From contig NZ_CP067089.2 of NCBI RefSeq assembly GCF_016616095.2, positions 3,410,001-3,474,000 of the forward strand: a DNA stretch of 64,000 nt. Reading direction: 5' to 3'. The notes beneath the pieces are model-generated. The model searched no databases, had not been told where the DNA came from, and saw nothing but the letters and a program-made list of their open reading frames with translations. The DNA comes from Breznakiella homolactica (lineage in GTDB: Bacteria > Spirochaetota > Spirochaetia > Treponematales > Breznakiellaceae). Of the stretch, positions 23,476-33,162 are shown piece by piece (positions within the stretch are counted from its first letter, which is position 1; each line of letters starts with the position of its first letter). Both the position numbers and the translations under genes were made by a program.

Positions 23476-26400
23476 ATGAATATCCGTACCGCCATCGATA
23501 CTCGTATCCGGGAACGTATCCTCATCCTTGACGGCGCCATGGGCACCATGATCCAGCGCCTCGGCCTCGGGGAGGATGATTTCCGGGGGGCCCTGTTTGC
23601 CGGCCATCCGGTGCCGCTCCTGGGGTGCAACGATGCCCTGTGCCTGTCCAGTCCCGGGACCATTGTTTCCATCCACGAAGCGTACCTCAAAGCGGGGGCG
23701 GATATTGTCGAAACCTGCTCCTTCAACGCTACCTCGGTTTCCCTGGCGGATTACGGACTGGAAGACAGGGCCTATGATATAAGCAGAGCCGCGGCGGAGC
23801 TGGCGAAGGCGGCGGCAGGCCGGTTTTCTGCCGATGGCAAACCCCGGTTCGTCGCCGGGGTGATGGGGCCCACCACCAAAAGCGCGAGTATTTCCCCGGA
23901 TATGAGCGACCCCGGGAAGCGGGGGATTTATTGGGACGAGCTGGAAGCGGCCTATTACGACAACGCCCGGGGGCTCCTGGACGGCGGGGCCGACCTGCTT
24001 ATGGTGGAAACGGTTTTCGACACCCTCAACGCCAAGGCCGCGCTGTTCGCGGTTTCCCGGCTCATGGAGGAACGGGGTATCGATATCCCGGTGATGGTGT
24101 CCGGCACCGTCGCCGACGCCGCGGGCCGGCTCCTTTCGGGCCAGACCGTGGAAGCCTTCTGCGTCTCGGTGCTTCACGCAAAGCCCGTTTCCCTGGGGCT
24201 CAACTGCTCCCTGGGCGCGGAAAAGCTGCACCCCTATCTCCGGGAACTGGCGGCCTGCTCCCCGGTGCCGGTGAGCTGCCACCCCAACGCGGGGATGCCC
24301 AACCGGTTAGGGGAATACGATGAAACCCCGGAATCCATGGCCGCTTTTATGGGGCAGTTTATGGCCGAAGGGCTGGTCAATATTGCCGGAGGCTGCTGCG
24401 GAACCACCCCGGAGCATATCTCCGCCCTGGCTGAGCAGGCTGAAAAATACCAACCGCGGCCGCCCCGGGAAATGCCCCGGCGGACGGTTTTCGCCGGACT
24501 AGAGCCGGTGTATGCGGAGCCCGGCAAGGGGCTCACGGATATCGGGGAGCGGACCAACGTGGCGGGGAGCCGGAAGTTCCTCCGGCTCATCAAGGAAAAA
24601 AAATACGAGGAAGCCCTGGAGATTGCCCGGGATATGGTCCGCCGGGGGGCGGCGCTTATCGATGTCTGTATGGACGACGCCCTCCTGGACGGAAAAACCG
24701 AGATGGTCCGGTTCCTTAATCTGGCGCTTTCGGACCCCGACATTGCCAGGGTGCCGGTCATGGCGGACAGTTCCCGCTGGGAGGTGCTGGAAGCGGCTCT
24801 CAAATGCCTCCAGGGGAAGAGTCTGGTCAATTCCATCAGCCTCAAGGAAGGGGAGGCTGAATTCCTGCGTAAAGCCCGGCTCGCCCGGCGGTACGGCGCC
24901 GGCGTGGTGGTGATGCTCTTTGACGAGCAGGGCCAGGCCGCCGAGTACGAACGGAAGATTGCCGTGGCGGGCCGTTCATACCGGATCCTCACCGGAGACG
25001 GATTCCCCCCTGAGGATATTGTTTTCGATCCCAATGTACTTTCGGTGGCCACAGGCATACCCGAGCACGACTGCTACGGCCTGGATTTTATCAGAGCCTG
25101 CGCGTGGATACGGGAGAACTGTCCCCATGCCCAGATTTCCGGAGGCATTTCGAACTTATCATTCAGCTTCAGGGGGAACGAACAAGTCCGTGAGGCCATG
25201 CACAGTGTGTTTCTCAAACACGCCATGGATAACGGCCTGGCCATGGCCATTGTCAATCCGGCTGGCCTCGTTCCATACAGTGACCTCGACCCGGAACTCC
25301 GGACGGCGGCGGAAGATGTAGTCCTCTGCCGGGGAACCGATTCAGCGGAAAAACTTCTGGCCCTGGCCCTGAAGATAAAGAATGAAGGGGATACGCAGAA
25401 AGGCGCCGGAACACCGCCGGCCGGGGACAGCGAAGCCTGGCGGAACGCGGACCCGGAAGAACGGATTGTGTACGCCATGGTCCGCGGTGCTGATACGTAT
25501 ATCGAAACCGATGTACTGGAACTGCGGCGGAAATTCCCCCGGAGCCTCGATATTGTGGAAGGCCCCCTGATGCGGGGTATGAAGGAAGTGGGAACCCGTT
25601 TCGGGGAAGGCCGGATGTTTCTGCCCCAGGTTATCCGCAGCGCCCGGGTGATGAAAAAAGCCGTGGCTGTGCTTGAGCCCTTTATCCAGGAAGAAAAAGC
25701 CGCCGGTGACGAAGGCCGGTCCGGCGAGAGCCGGAAAATCATCCTCGCCACGGTTAAGGGGGATGTCCACGATATCGGAAAGAATATTGTCGGCGTGGTT
25801 CTGGGCTGCAACGGCTACGATGTGCTCGACCTCGGGGTTATGATCCCTTCGGACGAAATCCTCGACGCCGCCCGGCGGGAAAACGCCTGCGCCATCGGAC
25901 TTTCCGGGCTGATTACGCCCTCCCTGGACGAAATGGTCCGCACCGCCCGGGCCATGGAGGAGCGGGGCTTTACCATTCCCCTTATTATCGGCGGCGCGAC
26001 CACGAGCCTTGCCCATACGGCCCTGCGCATCGCCCCGGAGTATTCCGGACCCGTGGTGTACGTCCCTGACGCCAGCCGTTCGGCGGAGGCCATGCACGCC
26101 CTCCTGTCGGAAACCGAGCGGCCCCGGTTCCTCGAAGACCTCCGCGGGCAATACGGCAAGGCGGCGGAAAACCATGAAACAATCAGCGGCCGCCGGGAAC
26201 TGGTAAGCATCACCGAGGCGCGGCGTAACCGGATTCCTCCGGAGACTTCGGGCGCTCCCGAACCGCCGGTAAAAGGAATTACGCAGTTCGACGGGTATCC
26301 CATTGAACGGGTGGTCCCGTACATAGACTGGGACGGATTTTTCCGGTTCTGGGATCTGAACAAGCGGAAAAATCCCGGCGCCGCCGGTGAGTTTAACCGG

Positions 26401-27195
26401 GCCCGGGAGGATGTTCTGGACGACGCGAAACGCCTCCTGGACCAAATCTCCTCGGAGGGACTTCTCCGGCTCACCGGGGTGATCGGGTTTTTTCCGGCCT
26501 TTTCCCGGAATGATGATGTGGTGCTTTCGGCGTATACGGAAAACGCTTCCGGCTGCGGTTCCGCCGGGGAAGGGCCCGAACTGGGGCGTTTCTGTTTTCT
26601 CAGGAATCAGGAACTGAAGCGCGCCGGTTCCCCGAATCCCTGTCTCGCGGATTTTATCCTGCCCCCGGCGGAAGACCAAAACTCGGTCCCCCGTGACTGG
26701 GCCGGCCTTTTTGCCCTCAGCGCCGGATCGGGACTACAGGAGCTGCGGGAACGGTTCCGGCGGGAAAATGACGACTACCAGGCGTTCCTCGCGGCGTCCC
26801 TGGCGGACCGGCTGGCGGAGGCTTTTTCCGAGGAGATCCATCTCCGGGTGCGGCGGGAATTCTGGGGATACGCTCCGGACGAGAATCTTTCCCCCGGGGA
26901 AATCCTCGCCGGGAAATACCGGGGAATCCGTCCGGGGTTCGGGTATCCCGCCTGCCCCGATCACCATGACAAGGAAACGGTCTTTTCCCTCCTGGAAGCC
27001 CGGACCCGCTGCGGCTTTGACCTGACCCCTGCGGCCATGATGGTTCCGGCTTCATCGGTCTGCGGAATGTATTTCGCCGCTCCCGGGGCGTTTTATTTCG
27101 GCATCGGCGATATCGGCGAGGACCAGCTCCTTGACTGGGCGCGGAGAAAGGGTATTACCCCCGAAGAAGCAAAGAAACGGCTCGGAAGGATTTAA
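23476..27195 (+). CDS. metH: Cobalamin-dependent methionine synthase
   Basis: The 1239-residue protein has the full four-module MetH layout. First is the homocysteine-binding barrel with Zn-cysteine motif GGCCGTTPEHI. Next is the methyltetrahydrofolate domain (DIGERTNVAGSRKF, VPVMADSSRWEVLEA, GGISNLSFSFRGN). The cobalamin domain has DVHDIGKN, with His765 as lower cobalt ligand, and GLSGLITPSLDEM. The C-terminal activation domain has RPGFGYPACPDHHDKE, which binds S-adenosylmethionine for reductive repair. The start is the ATG giving MNIRTAIDTRI; a longer reading frame runs back through the previous terminator. It transfers a methyl group from methyl-THF to homocysteine. No cobalamin riboswitch is visible upstream. 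Confidence 0.97.
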   Translation: MNIRTAIDTRIRERILILDGAMGTMIQRLGLGEDDFRGALFAGHPVPLLGCNDALCLSSPGTIVSIHEAYLKAGADIVETCSFNATSVSLADYGLEDRAYDISRAAAELAKAAAGRFSADGKPRFVAGVMGPTTKSASISPDMSDPGKRGIYWDELEAAYYDNARGLLDGGADLLMVETVFDTLNAKAALFAVSRLMEERGIDIPVMVSGTVADAAGRLLSGQTVEAFCVSVLHAKPVSLGLNCSLGAEKLHPYLRELAACSPVPVSCHPNAGMPNRLGEYDETPESMAAFMGQFMAEGLVNIAGGCCGTTPEHISALAEQAEKYQPRPPREMPRRTVFAGLEPVYAEPGKGLTDIGERTNVAGSRKFLRLIKEKKYEEALEIARDMVRRGAALIDVCMDDALLDGKTEMVRFLNLALSDPDIARVPVMADSSRWEVLEAALKCLQGKSLVNSISLKEGEAEFLRKARLARRYGAGVVVMLFDEQGQAAEYERKIAVAGRSYRILTGDGFPPEDIVFDPNVLSVATGIPEHDCYGLDFIRACAWIRENCPHAQISGGISNLSFSFRGNEQVREAMHSVFLKHAMDNGLAMAIVNPAGLVPYSDLDPELRTAAEDVVLCRGTDSAEKLLALALKIKNEGDTQKGAGTPPAGDSEAWRNADPEERIVYAMVRGADTYIETDVLELRRKFPRSLDIVEGPLMRGMKEVGTRFGEGRMFLPQVIRSARVMKKAVAVLEPFIQEEKAAGDEGRSGESRKIILATVKGDVHDIGKNIVGVVLGCNGYDVLDLGVMIPSDEILDAARRENACAIGLSGLITPSLDEMVRTARAMEERGFTIPLIIGGATTSLAHTALRIAPEYSGPVVYVPDASRSAEAMHALLSETERPRFLEDLRGQYGKAAENHETISGRRELVSITEARRNRIPPETSGAPEPPVKGITQFDGYPIERVVPYIDWDGFFRFWDLNKRKNPGAAGEFNRAREDVLDDAKRLLDQISSEGLLRLTGVIGFFPAFSRNDDVVLSAYTENASGCGSAGEGPELGRFCFLRNQELKRAGSPNPCLADFILPPAEDQNSVPRDWAGLFALSAGSGLQELRERFRRENDDYQAFLAASLADRLAEAFSEEIHLRVRREFWGYAPDENLSPGEILAGKYRGIRPGFGYPACPDHHDKETVFSLLEARTRCGFDLTPAAMMVPASSVCGMYFAAPGAFYFGIGDIGEDQLLDWARRKGITPEEAKKRLGRI

Positions 27196-27199
27196 CCGG

Positions 27200-28171
27200 T
27201 TACTGGCTGTTCTGTTCCAGGAATTGTATCCGGCCTTCGTACATGTCCTCCAGGGATTCGGTTTTGAAATCCCGGAGAAAAATATACCCGCAGTTGTCCC
27301 ATATATTGTAAGTAACAATCGACCCGAAGAGCCAAATATCGTTACCCAGGGTATACTCATCCCGCAGATACCCGTCGAACCCGCTCTGCCAGCACAGCAG
27401 GTAATCGTAGTCCCCGGCTTTTATAGGGCTGACATGGGTCGTGATTCCGCTCTGCCGGTAAAAGGCGTTTTCGTACGCGGCTATGGTGCTCTTTTCCTTA
27501 TCCGTCGCCGGCCTGGGGTAATCGGTCAGAACCGTTTTATACCGCACCCTGAACTGCGGATAGAACGTAAACCCCGGGGCTTCCGACGTAACGTGATCGG
27601 CTATTCCTATCAGGTCGGCGCTGATATCCTCCGTGGGATTGAAGCTCAGCCAGTTCGTATTTCCCGTGGGAAACAAAAAAGTACTTTCGAACCAGTAGAA
27701 TCCGTCGTATTCATAGGGTCTATTGCCGCAGTTGATAATTAAATAGGGGTCCGCGGAGCGGGAAAACGTCAGAACCTTGGCAGGTTTCCCGTCCTGTACC
27801 CCGACCACATCACCCCGTTTTACCGACGCCGGATCAACGTTATCCGCCGGTATAAAATCAAATACCATCGCATAATACGTCACGGTTTTCGGTGTATTGT
27901 ACAGGCTGTATTCCGTGGTAAAACGGTATGTCAGGGCATTGCCGAACAGGGCCTGTGCTTTTTCGGACAGGGGGCTTTCCACGATTTCCGTGCTGAAATT
28001 GGAATAGACAAGTCCGTCGGGAGCCGAGATTGTAATTATCGGGAATCCGCTCAGTACATCTTCGGTCTGCTCCGCCGCGTCCGGGACTTCCTGCTGTCCG
28101 GCGGATTTTCCGCCGTTTGTCGCGCAGGAGAAAACCGATAAAACCGCTGCCAGCAATACTATAGCCTTCAT
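27200..28171 (-). CDS. Putative lipoprotein, unknown function
   Basis: The protein has 323 residues, a short signal peptide and the lipobox VFSC (Cys16), followed by a Gln/Glu-rich linker. The mature part is beta-rich and Tyr-rich (TYYAMVFDFIPAD, RPYEYDGFYWFEST), with no motif I recognise. It ends 4 bp from the end of convergent metH with no terminator room between. It is the last gene of a leftward operon 21 bp behind the 701-residue unknown protein. Confidence 0.7.
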   Translation of the reverse strand: MKAIVLLAAVLSVFSCATNGGKSAGQQEVPDAAEQTEDVLSGFPIITISAPDGLVYSNFSTEIVESPLSEKAQALFGNALTYRFTTEYSLYNTPKTVTYYAMVFDFIPADNVDPASVKRGDVVGVQDGKPAKVLTFSRSADPYLIINCGNRPYEYDGFYWFESTFLFPTGNTNWLSFNPTEDISADLIGIADHVTSEAPGFTFYPQFRVRYKTVLTDYPRPATDKEKSTIAAYENAFYRQSGITTHVSPIKAGDYDYLLCWQSGFDGYLRDEYTLGNDIWLFGSIVTYNIWDNCGYIFLRDFKTESLEDMYEGRIQFLEQNSQ

Positions 28172-28192
28172 ACTGCCTCCATAAGAGAATAA

Positions 28193-30298
28193 TTAGAAAT
28201 CCGGTTCTTCTTCCTTATTACCGGCTTCCTTGCGTTCCCGCTGTTTAAGGGCGTGCTTGAAGATCGTTTCCGTATCCAGCTTGGTGTCGACCCCGAACAG
28301 AGGCATGACACCGTCGCCGTCAACGCTGCGGAACAGCCAGCCCGTCTGTTCGCCGTAGGCCCAGCTGTTTTCATCATTCATGATATGGTCCAGTACCACC
28401 GCAGCGGACAGAGTAAAGAAGACCAGGGCGGCGTTGTTTTTCTGTTTCGGGTTTTTGCTTCCCAGCACCGCGTCTATCCGTGTGGAAACCGGATTGGGAA
28501 CCTGGAAGTTATAGGGTTCCCAGGGATTGTCGATGGCGTCGCAGTGGGCGTTGTTTTCCGCGCCCCCCCGCCGGTTGCCCTGTTCAATGCCCGCGGCCAC
28601 GGCGGTAAGGTACCGCCGGAGTTTCCGTACCTCCGGGTACACCGCCTTGACGTCCTTTTTCTGCATGGGCGGCGGAAAACTCGATTCAAAACGGTAGTAG
28701 GGCAGAAAGTACAGGCGTTTTATCCAGTGGAGTTCGTTGAGAATACGCCGGGCGTAGGTGGATGTCCGGGATTCCGACGCGCTGTCCAGGATGCGGCAGT
28801 ACTCCGTAAGCCGGGGGAGGTACTCCTTTTCGAATCCAAGTTCTATAAAGGTGTGCCAGTTGGTCATGATGTTGGTGATGATATTGTCGATCCGTTCGGG
28901 ATTGCCGTCGGGGCCGGCGGTGGTCCCGAATGAAACGTATCTGAGCCCGTAGAACAGTTCCTCCAGAATCCGCATGAGTACTACAATCTGCTGGAGCGGA
29001 TCGGTGGGCGAAATAAGCTCATATCCTTTCTTGAAATTGAATACGTCGTGGAAATACGGATAGAAATCCGGGTAGGTAGCCATCCGCTCCCATCCGGCCC
29101 TGGGAAACAGTATCTCCAGGGTATTCTCGCCCCGGTTAACGGCTTTGTTTTCCGCCTCCAGCGCTTTTTTAAGCTCCCGTTCCTCGGAGGTCAGTCCGTC
29201 GGCATCCTTTTCATCGCCGGAATTTTTGTCTTCGCTTTTTTCCTCCTCGGCATCTTCCACCGGAACGGCTACGGAAGAAGGGGAGATATGCTTCGATTCG
29301 TTTACCCCGAGGAACACGGCAAAGCGGTTTTTCCGGACGGTAAAAAAATTATCATAAGGAATAAACTGGTCCGACAGCAGTTTGAGGAGCAGCGGGTACA
29401 TGAGGTACTTGATGTCCCGCTGGATAACCACGTAGGAACTGAGGGCGTTGCGGATCAGATCCTGGTACTTCGCCTTTGCTTCGGTGGGGTTTTCAAGATA
29501 CAGCACCTTGTAAAGAAGCTTATAGGATTCCCTGATGTGGGTTTCGGGATCGAGTTTTTCCAGCACATATATGGGTTTGTAGATAGCCCTGAGGATATCC
29601 GCAAAATCGCCGATTTTGGCGTTCCGGGGTTTCGCCTGTATCTTGGCGAGGTCGCTGGCAATGCGTTCTATGTTCCAGTAGCGGATAGTATCAAGGATGG
29701 AATACGCGAAGGGCGAGGCCTTCCTGAGCCGTTCATTCCGCTGGAGATTGTTTCGGGGGAACATGGTCCGGGTGGCGGTTACCAGCAGTTCGATCCGTTT
29801 ATAGTAGTCGTTCATCCGGCGGTTTACGAAGTCCGGATTTACGTAATCGGGAATATCCCCGAATATGGAGATGACGGAATAAAAAACCTGTCCGGCATTC
29901 TTTATTTCGAATTCCGGCTGGGCGGCATAGCGGTCCATTTTTACCCGTTCGCGGTAACTCAGTTTAAGGGGAATTGAAGGATCGTCCCCGGGATCAGTGA
30001 TAATTCTGGATGACCGCCGCCGTATGCCGTCGGGATCATCCCCGTCAGGGGCAAGTTCCACCCGGCGCTTGGGCTGTTTGTTCCGTCCCGAGGACTTGCC
30101 CCCCACCACCACATCAACGGTTTCATTGCGGACCCTGGAGCGGCCTTTGGCTTCATTTTCTTGGTCCCGTTCCCAGCCGACTTCTCCGCCGAGAACTTCG
30201 GCCATGCGCCGGGCTTCGTCCGGATTCAGATCCCCCAGTTTCCGGCGTACCCGGTCAAGTTCACCGGGGGCGTAAATTGCTTTCGTTTTTTTTGCCAT
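28193..30298 (-). CDS. Large soluble protein of unknown function
   Basis: I do not recognise this 701-residue family. It has no signal peptide or membrane helix. The N-terminal 100 residues are charged and low in complexity (SGRNKQPKRR, then PGDDPSIPLKL). The rest is mostly helical, with an acidic linker around residue 350-390 (EDAEEEKSEDKNSGDEKDAD) and a Lys/Glu-rich end. The ATG follows directly on the stop of the DUF2804 gene, without a good Shine-Dalgarno, suggesting coupled translation. A scaffold or cytoskeletal role would fit a large helical cytoplasmic protein, but this is speculation. Confidence 0.75.
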   Translation of the reverse strand: MAKKTKAIYAPGELDRVRRKLGDLNPDEARRMAEVLGGEVGWERDQENEAKGRSRVRNETVDVVVGGKSSGRNKQPKRRVELAPDGDDPDGIRRRSSRIITDPGDDPSIPLKLSYRERVKMDRYAAQPEFEIKNAGQVFYSVISIFGDIPDYVNPDFVNRRMNDYYKRIELLVTATRTMFPRNNLQRNERLRKASPFAYSILDTIRYWNIERIASDLAKIQAKPRNAKIGDFADILRAIYKPIYVLEKLDPETHIRESYKLLYKVLYLENPTEAKAKYQDLIRNALSSYVVIQRDIKYLMYPLLLKLLSDQFIPYDNFFTVRKNRFAVFLGVNESKHISPSSVAVPVEDAEEEKSEDKNSGDEKDADGLTSEERELKKALEAENKAVNRGENTLEILFPRAGWERMATYPDFYPYFHDVFNFKKGYELISPTDPLQQIVVLMRILEELFYGLRYVSFGTTAGPDGNPERIDNIITNIMTNWHTFIELGFEKEYLPRLTEYCRILDSASESRTSTYARRILNELHWIKRLYFLPYYRFESSFPPPMQKKDVKAVYPEVRKLRRYLTAVAAGIEQGNRRGGAENNAHCDAIDNPWEPYNFQVPNPVSTRIDAVLGSKNPKQKNNAALVFFTLSAAVVLDHIMNDENSWAYGEQTGWLFRSVDGDGVMPLFGVDTKLDTETIFKHALKQRERKEAGNKEEEPDF

Positions 30299-30300
30299 GG

Positions 30301-31350
30301 TTATACCCGTAGATAAAGTTTTTCTCCCAGACCCCAGAGATTACGTACCTGTATTTCTTTCCCATCGGAATTCACCAGTACTCCGTTGTAATACCCAAGG
30401 GGCGTATGGTACTCCGACCGCGTTACGATCGAACTGAAGGCTGTCCTCATTGGTTCTTTCGGGGAAAAAGTCAGATCCACCATGCCTTCCACATCCTGGA
30501 TCACCCAGTCGGAGTCAACCCCCCGGGGCATGGTTATACGTACCGGCGGCAGAGGGGTAAGCTTTTCCTCCAGCCACAGGGCGTTCTCATTATTCTGAAA
30601 GGTTTCGCGGGCCTGGTTTTCCGCAATGCTGAAACCGTACCGCCGGTTCTCCGGGTCAAATCCGAAGGCGGTGCACCATTTTGCCTGCATCCTGTACGGA
30701 TAATACCCTTTATAATCGCTGAAAACTCCCAGTGTCCGGTCCGGGTTAAAGGAAATATGCCGGCCGCCGTATACCATATCCCCCCGGACCGCGCCGAATC
30801 CTTTGTACACATACATAGGCCGCCGGTCCGCAAAAAGCAGGCTCGCCACCAGGGGGGTGGTTTTTTCCCGGGCCAGATCAAATTCCAGGTGGGCCGTAAA
30901 GGACGGCCGCTTCCGGGTGGACTCAATATCGAGGTCCACCTTGACCATATCCGCGTCGAGCCAATCATGGATTCTGAAAAAGAAACCGTAGGATTTGCTT
31001 GATATGGAGGAGTTTGAAAGCTCCCGGGGCAGCCGCCAGCCGCCGAAGGGTATGATTTTCCTGAACCGGAGGTGTTCCCTGGTCAGTTTATCGTACAGAA
31101 AAACCTGGGCCAGCCGGTAGTACTTTATATTCGACAGTATGGCTTCAAGGTAAAAGTCTTCATCCTGAATAATAAAGGACTGCCATTCTTTGATGCGCAG
31201 ATCCTTCATCCATTTCGGGATCGGCCACGCATAGGGATGGTGGACGCTGAGAAGGTCCACGTCATCGAATGCCTGATCCCAGGTCCCCTGCAGGGGAATC
31301 CCGTGTTCAACGGGGCTTGGCTTGGGATGCTGCAGTTCCCTTTGGTACAT
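30301..31350 (-). CDS. DUF2804 family protein
   Basis: The 349-residue protein matches the DUF2804 family: an N-terminal MYQRELQ segment, a central beta-rich region (WLDADMVKVDLDIES, TTPLVASLLFADRRP, YGGRHISFNPDRTLGVFSDYKG), the block RRYGFSIAENQ and the ending IQVRNLWGLGEKLYLR. The function of the family is not established; the fold looks lipocalin-like or sugar-binding. Its ATG overlaps the stop codon of the dehydrogenase gene by one base (TAATG), and the next gene starts immediately after it, so four genes form a tight operon. Confidence 0.82.
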   Translation of the reverse strand: MYQRELQHPKPSPVEHGIPLQGTWDQAFDDVDLLSVHHPYAWPIPKWMKDLRIKEWQSFIIQDEDFYLEAILSNIKYYRLAQVFLYDKLTREHLRFRKIIPFGGWRLPRELSNSSISSKSYGFFFRIHDWLDADMVKVDLDIESTRKRPSFTAHLEFDLAREKTTPLVASLLFADRRPMYVYKGFGAVRGDMVYGGRHISFNPDRTLGVFSDYKGYYPYRMQAKWCTAFGFDPENRRYGFSIAENQARETFQNNENALWLEEKLTPLPPVRITMPRGVDSDWVIQDVEGMVDLTFSPKEPMRTAFSSIVTRSEYHTPLGYYNGVLVNSDGKEIQVRNLWGLGEKLYLRV

Positions 31351-32315
31351 TACACCCTGCCGGCGGCATACAGAAGGTAAATAGCCTGAGTTCCCAGATC
31401 TCCGCCGTTCCGGGCTTCTCCGGAGAACGACGCGGGGGTCATAGCCTTGGTACTGTCCAGTTCCGCCGCCGCACGGGCCGCCTGTTCAAGGGCGCCGCGG
31501 TCCATGGCCGCCAGGGTTTGGTACAGCTGCTCGGCTTTTTCGAGTCCCGGCAGTTTAAGGCCTAGTTCCCGGGCGGAATCCAGGGCTATTCCCATATCCT
31601 TTATAAAGTGTTTTACGTAGAATCCGGGGTTTACGTTCCCGTCAAGCATCCGGGGCACCAGATTTGAAAGGGTCCAGCTGCCGGCCGCGCCGCTCTCGAT
31701 GCTTTTCAGCATGGTCCGGGGATTGAGGCCCGCCTTGAGTCCGTAGCAGAGCGCTTCCGCGACGGCCATCATGGTGGAAGCAATCACAATCTGATTGCTC
31801 ATCTTGCAGTGCTGTCCCGATCCCGGGCCGCCCTGGAAAACAATGTTTTTTCCCATTCGCTGAAAAACCGGGAGTATTTTATTGAAGGAATCCTCATCTC
31901 CCCCAACCATTATTGACAGGGCAGCGTTTTTCGCCCCGGTATCGCCCCCGGAAACCGGGGCGTCGAGACTGTAAAGTCCCTTTTCCCGGGCTTTTTCCGC
32001 AATTTTTCCCGCCAGAGCCGGGCTGGAGGTGGTCATGTCAATAAGAACCGCCCCTTTTTTCGCGCTGTCTACAATTCCTCCGGGAGCAAGGTATACTTCC
32101 TCCACATCCCTGGGATATCCTACGATGCTGATTACAATGTCCGCACCGGACGCCGCCTGCCCCGGGGTATCCGCCCATTGGGCCTCTTGCCGGATCAGGT
32201 CTTCGGCTTTTGCCTTTGTTCTGTTGTATACCGTCAGGGAATAGCCGCCTTCAAGAAGATGGCCGGCCATACTTTTTCCCATGACACCGGTTCCGATAAA
32301 CGCAATCTTTTCCAT
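31350..32315 (-). CDS. 3-hydroxyisobutyrate dehydrogenase-family NAD(P)-dependent enzyme
   Basis: The 321-residue protein is a clear beta-hydroxyacid dehydrogenase. It has the Rossmann motif IAFIGTGVMGKSMAGHL, substrate-loop DAPVSGGDTGAKNA, MVGGDED, and the catalytic-lysine helix GPGSGQHCKMSNQIVIA. Such enzymes oxidise 3-hydroxyisobutyrate, tartronate semialdehyde or related acids, or reduce succinate semialdehyde; the exact acid is not clear. It is the first gene of the leftward operon. A minus-strand TATACT box ends 8 bases before the ATG with no Shine-Dalgarno, so the mRNA may be leaderless. Confidence 0.92.
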   Translation of the reverse strand: MEKIAFIGTGVMGKSMAGHLLEGGYSLTVYNRTKAKAEDLIRQEAQWADTPGQAASGADIVISIVGYPRDVEEVYLAPGGIVDSAKKGAVLIDMTTSSPALAGKIAEKAREKGLYSLDAPVSGGDTGAKNAALSIMVGGDEDSFNKILPVFQRMGKNIVFQGGPGSGQHCKMSNQIVIASTMMAVAEALCYGLKAGLNPRTMLKSIESGAAGSWTLSNLVPRMLDGNVNPGFYVKHFIKDMGIALDSARELGLKLPGLEKAEQLYQTLAAMDRGALEQAARAAAELDSTKAMTPASFSGEARNGGDLGTQAIYLLYAAGRV

Positions 32316-32518
32316 GAGAAAAGTATAACCTATAAAAGCTTTTTAATAAAGAAAAGGTAGGGCAGGTACAGGGCCTCCGCGGTATATCTGTACCGGTTCT
32401 TCAAATACTGCGAAGTTCTGCCTTTGAAAGGGGCTGAGGCTGGGACGCTTTTCCGGTATGGGGTGGCGCTTGGGAACGGGTTTACCCCGCACTAACCCCT
32501 CGGATCAGAGAAGCATGG
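32316..32518. other. Intergenic gap, promoter and weak hairpins
   Basis: No gene is seen in these 203 bp. On the minus strand TATACT near 32322-32327 is the probable -10 of the dehydrogenase operon. GGTACAG and CTGTACC (about 32366-32394) can form a hairpin that may end the acetyltransferase transcript coming from the right. Confidence 0.4.
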
Positions 32519-33055
32519 CTACTTGGTTTTATAGAAATCCCCGGGGAGCAGGTCCATGTGGATGATATCGTGGGCTTCCAGGTTGCGGATCAGGGCTTCC
32601 CGGCGGCGGCCGAATGGTTTAAACCCGATCTTTTCGTAGCATTTGACCGCTCGGTCGTTAAAGGCGTAGACCCGGAGCATAATATTGTGGAGATTAAGTT
32701 TTTTATAGCCGTAATCGATCAGGAGTGTCAGCGCTTCGGTGCCGTATCCCTTGTCCCAGTAATCCCTGTTTCCGATAAAAATGCCGATTTCCGCGGTCCG
32801 CTGAATATAGTCGATATCCATCAGGCCGCAGTTGCCCAGGAGCGTATCCGTAGCGATATCCACAATAGAGTAGCTGTGCTGTTTCCCGAGCTGAGCCAGG
32901 AGTTCCCGTTCGGATGTGAGGTCAATGGAGGCGGATGCGAGCCGCAGGGTATTCATAACCTCCATGTCGTTGATCCACGCGGTGTATTGTTCCGCGTCAC
33001 CGGCATCGATGGGCGACAGGTAACACTTTTTTCCGGTCAGTTTTTTGAAGTACAT
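32519..33055 (-). CDS. RimJ/RimL-type GNAT acetyltransferase
   Basis: The protein has 178 residues and fits the RimJ/RimL/SpeG branch: LYLSPID-type start (CYLSPIDAGDAEQY), AEIGIFIGNRDYWDKGYGTEAL (motif A, with KGYGTEA), LHNIMLRVYAFNDRAVKCYEKIGF (motif B) and GRRREALIRNLEAHDIIHM at the end. The last block is typical of polyamine or ribosomal-protein acetyltransferases. The ATG has an AAAGGAG site. It is monocistronic and divergent from the aquaporin gene. Confidence 0.9.
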   Translation of the reverse strand: MYFKKLTGKKCYLSPIDAGDAEQYTAWINDMEVMNTLRLASASIDLTSERELLAQLGKQHSYSIVDIATDTLLGNCGLMDIDYIQRTAEIGIFIGNRDYWDKGYGTEALTLLIDYGYKKLNLHNIMLRVYAFNDRAVKCYEKIGFKPFGRRREALIRNLEAHDIIHMDLLPGDFYKTK

Positions 33056-33124
33056 GGCAAGACTCCTTTCAAAATACTACCGTAAGAATCAGCGGTAAAC
33101 AATATGGAATTATTGTAAATCTTA

Positions 33125-33130
33125 TATAAT
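33125..33130 (+). promoter_or_regulatory. -10 box for aquaporin gene
   Basis: TATAAT in an AT-rich tract, about 33 bp before the aquaporin ATG, which has AAAGGAG just upstream. No convincing -35 is visible. Confidence 0.5.
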
Positions 33131-33162
33131 ACTTTAAATATCATTTAAAAAAAGGAGAAACA

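Noticed and set aside
25342-26679. Leftward 445-codon frame inside metH
   Set aside because: Antisense to the conserved cobalamin domain, with low-complexity Arg/Gly/Pro-rich translation.
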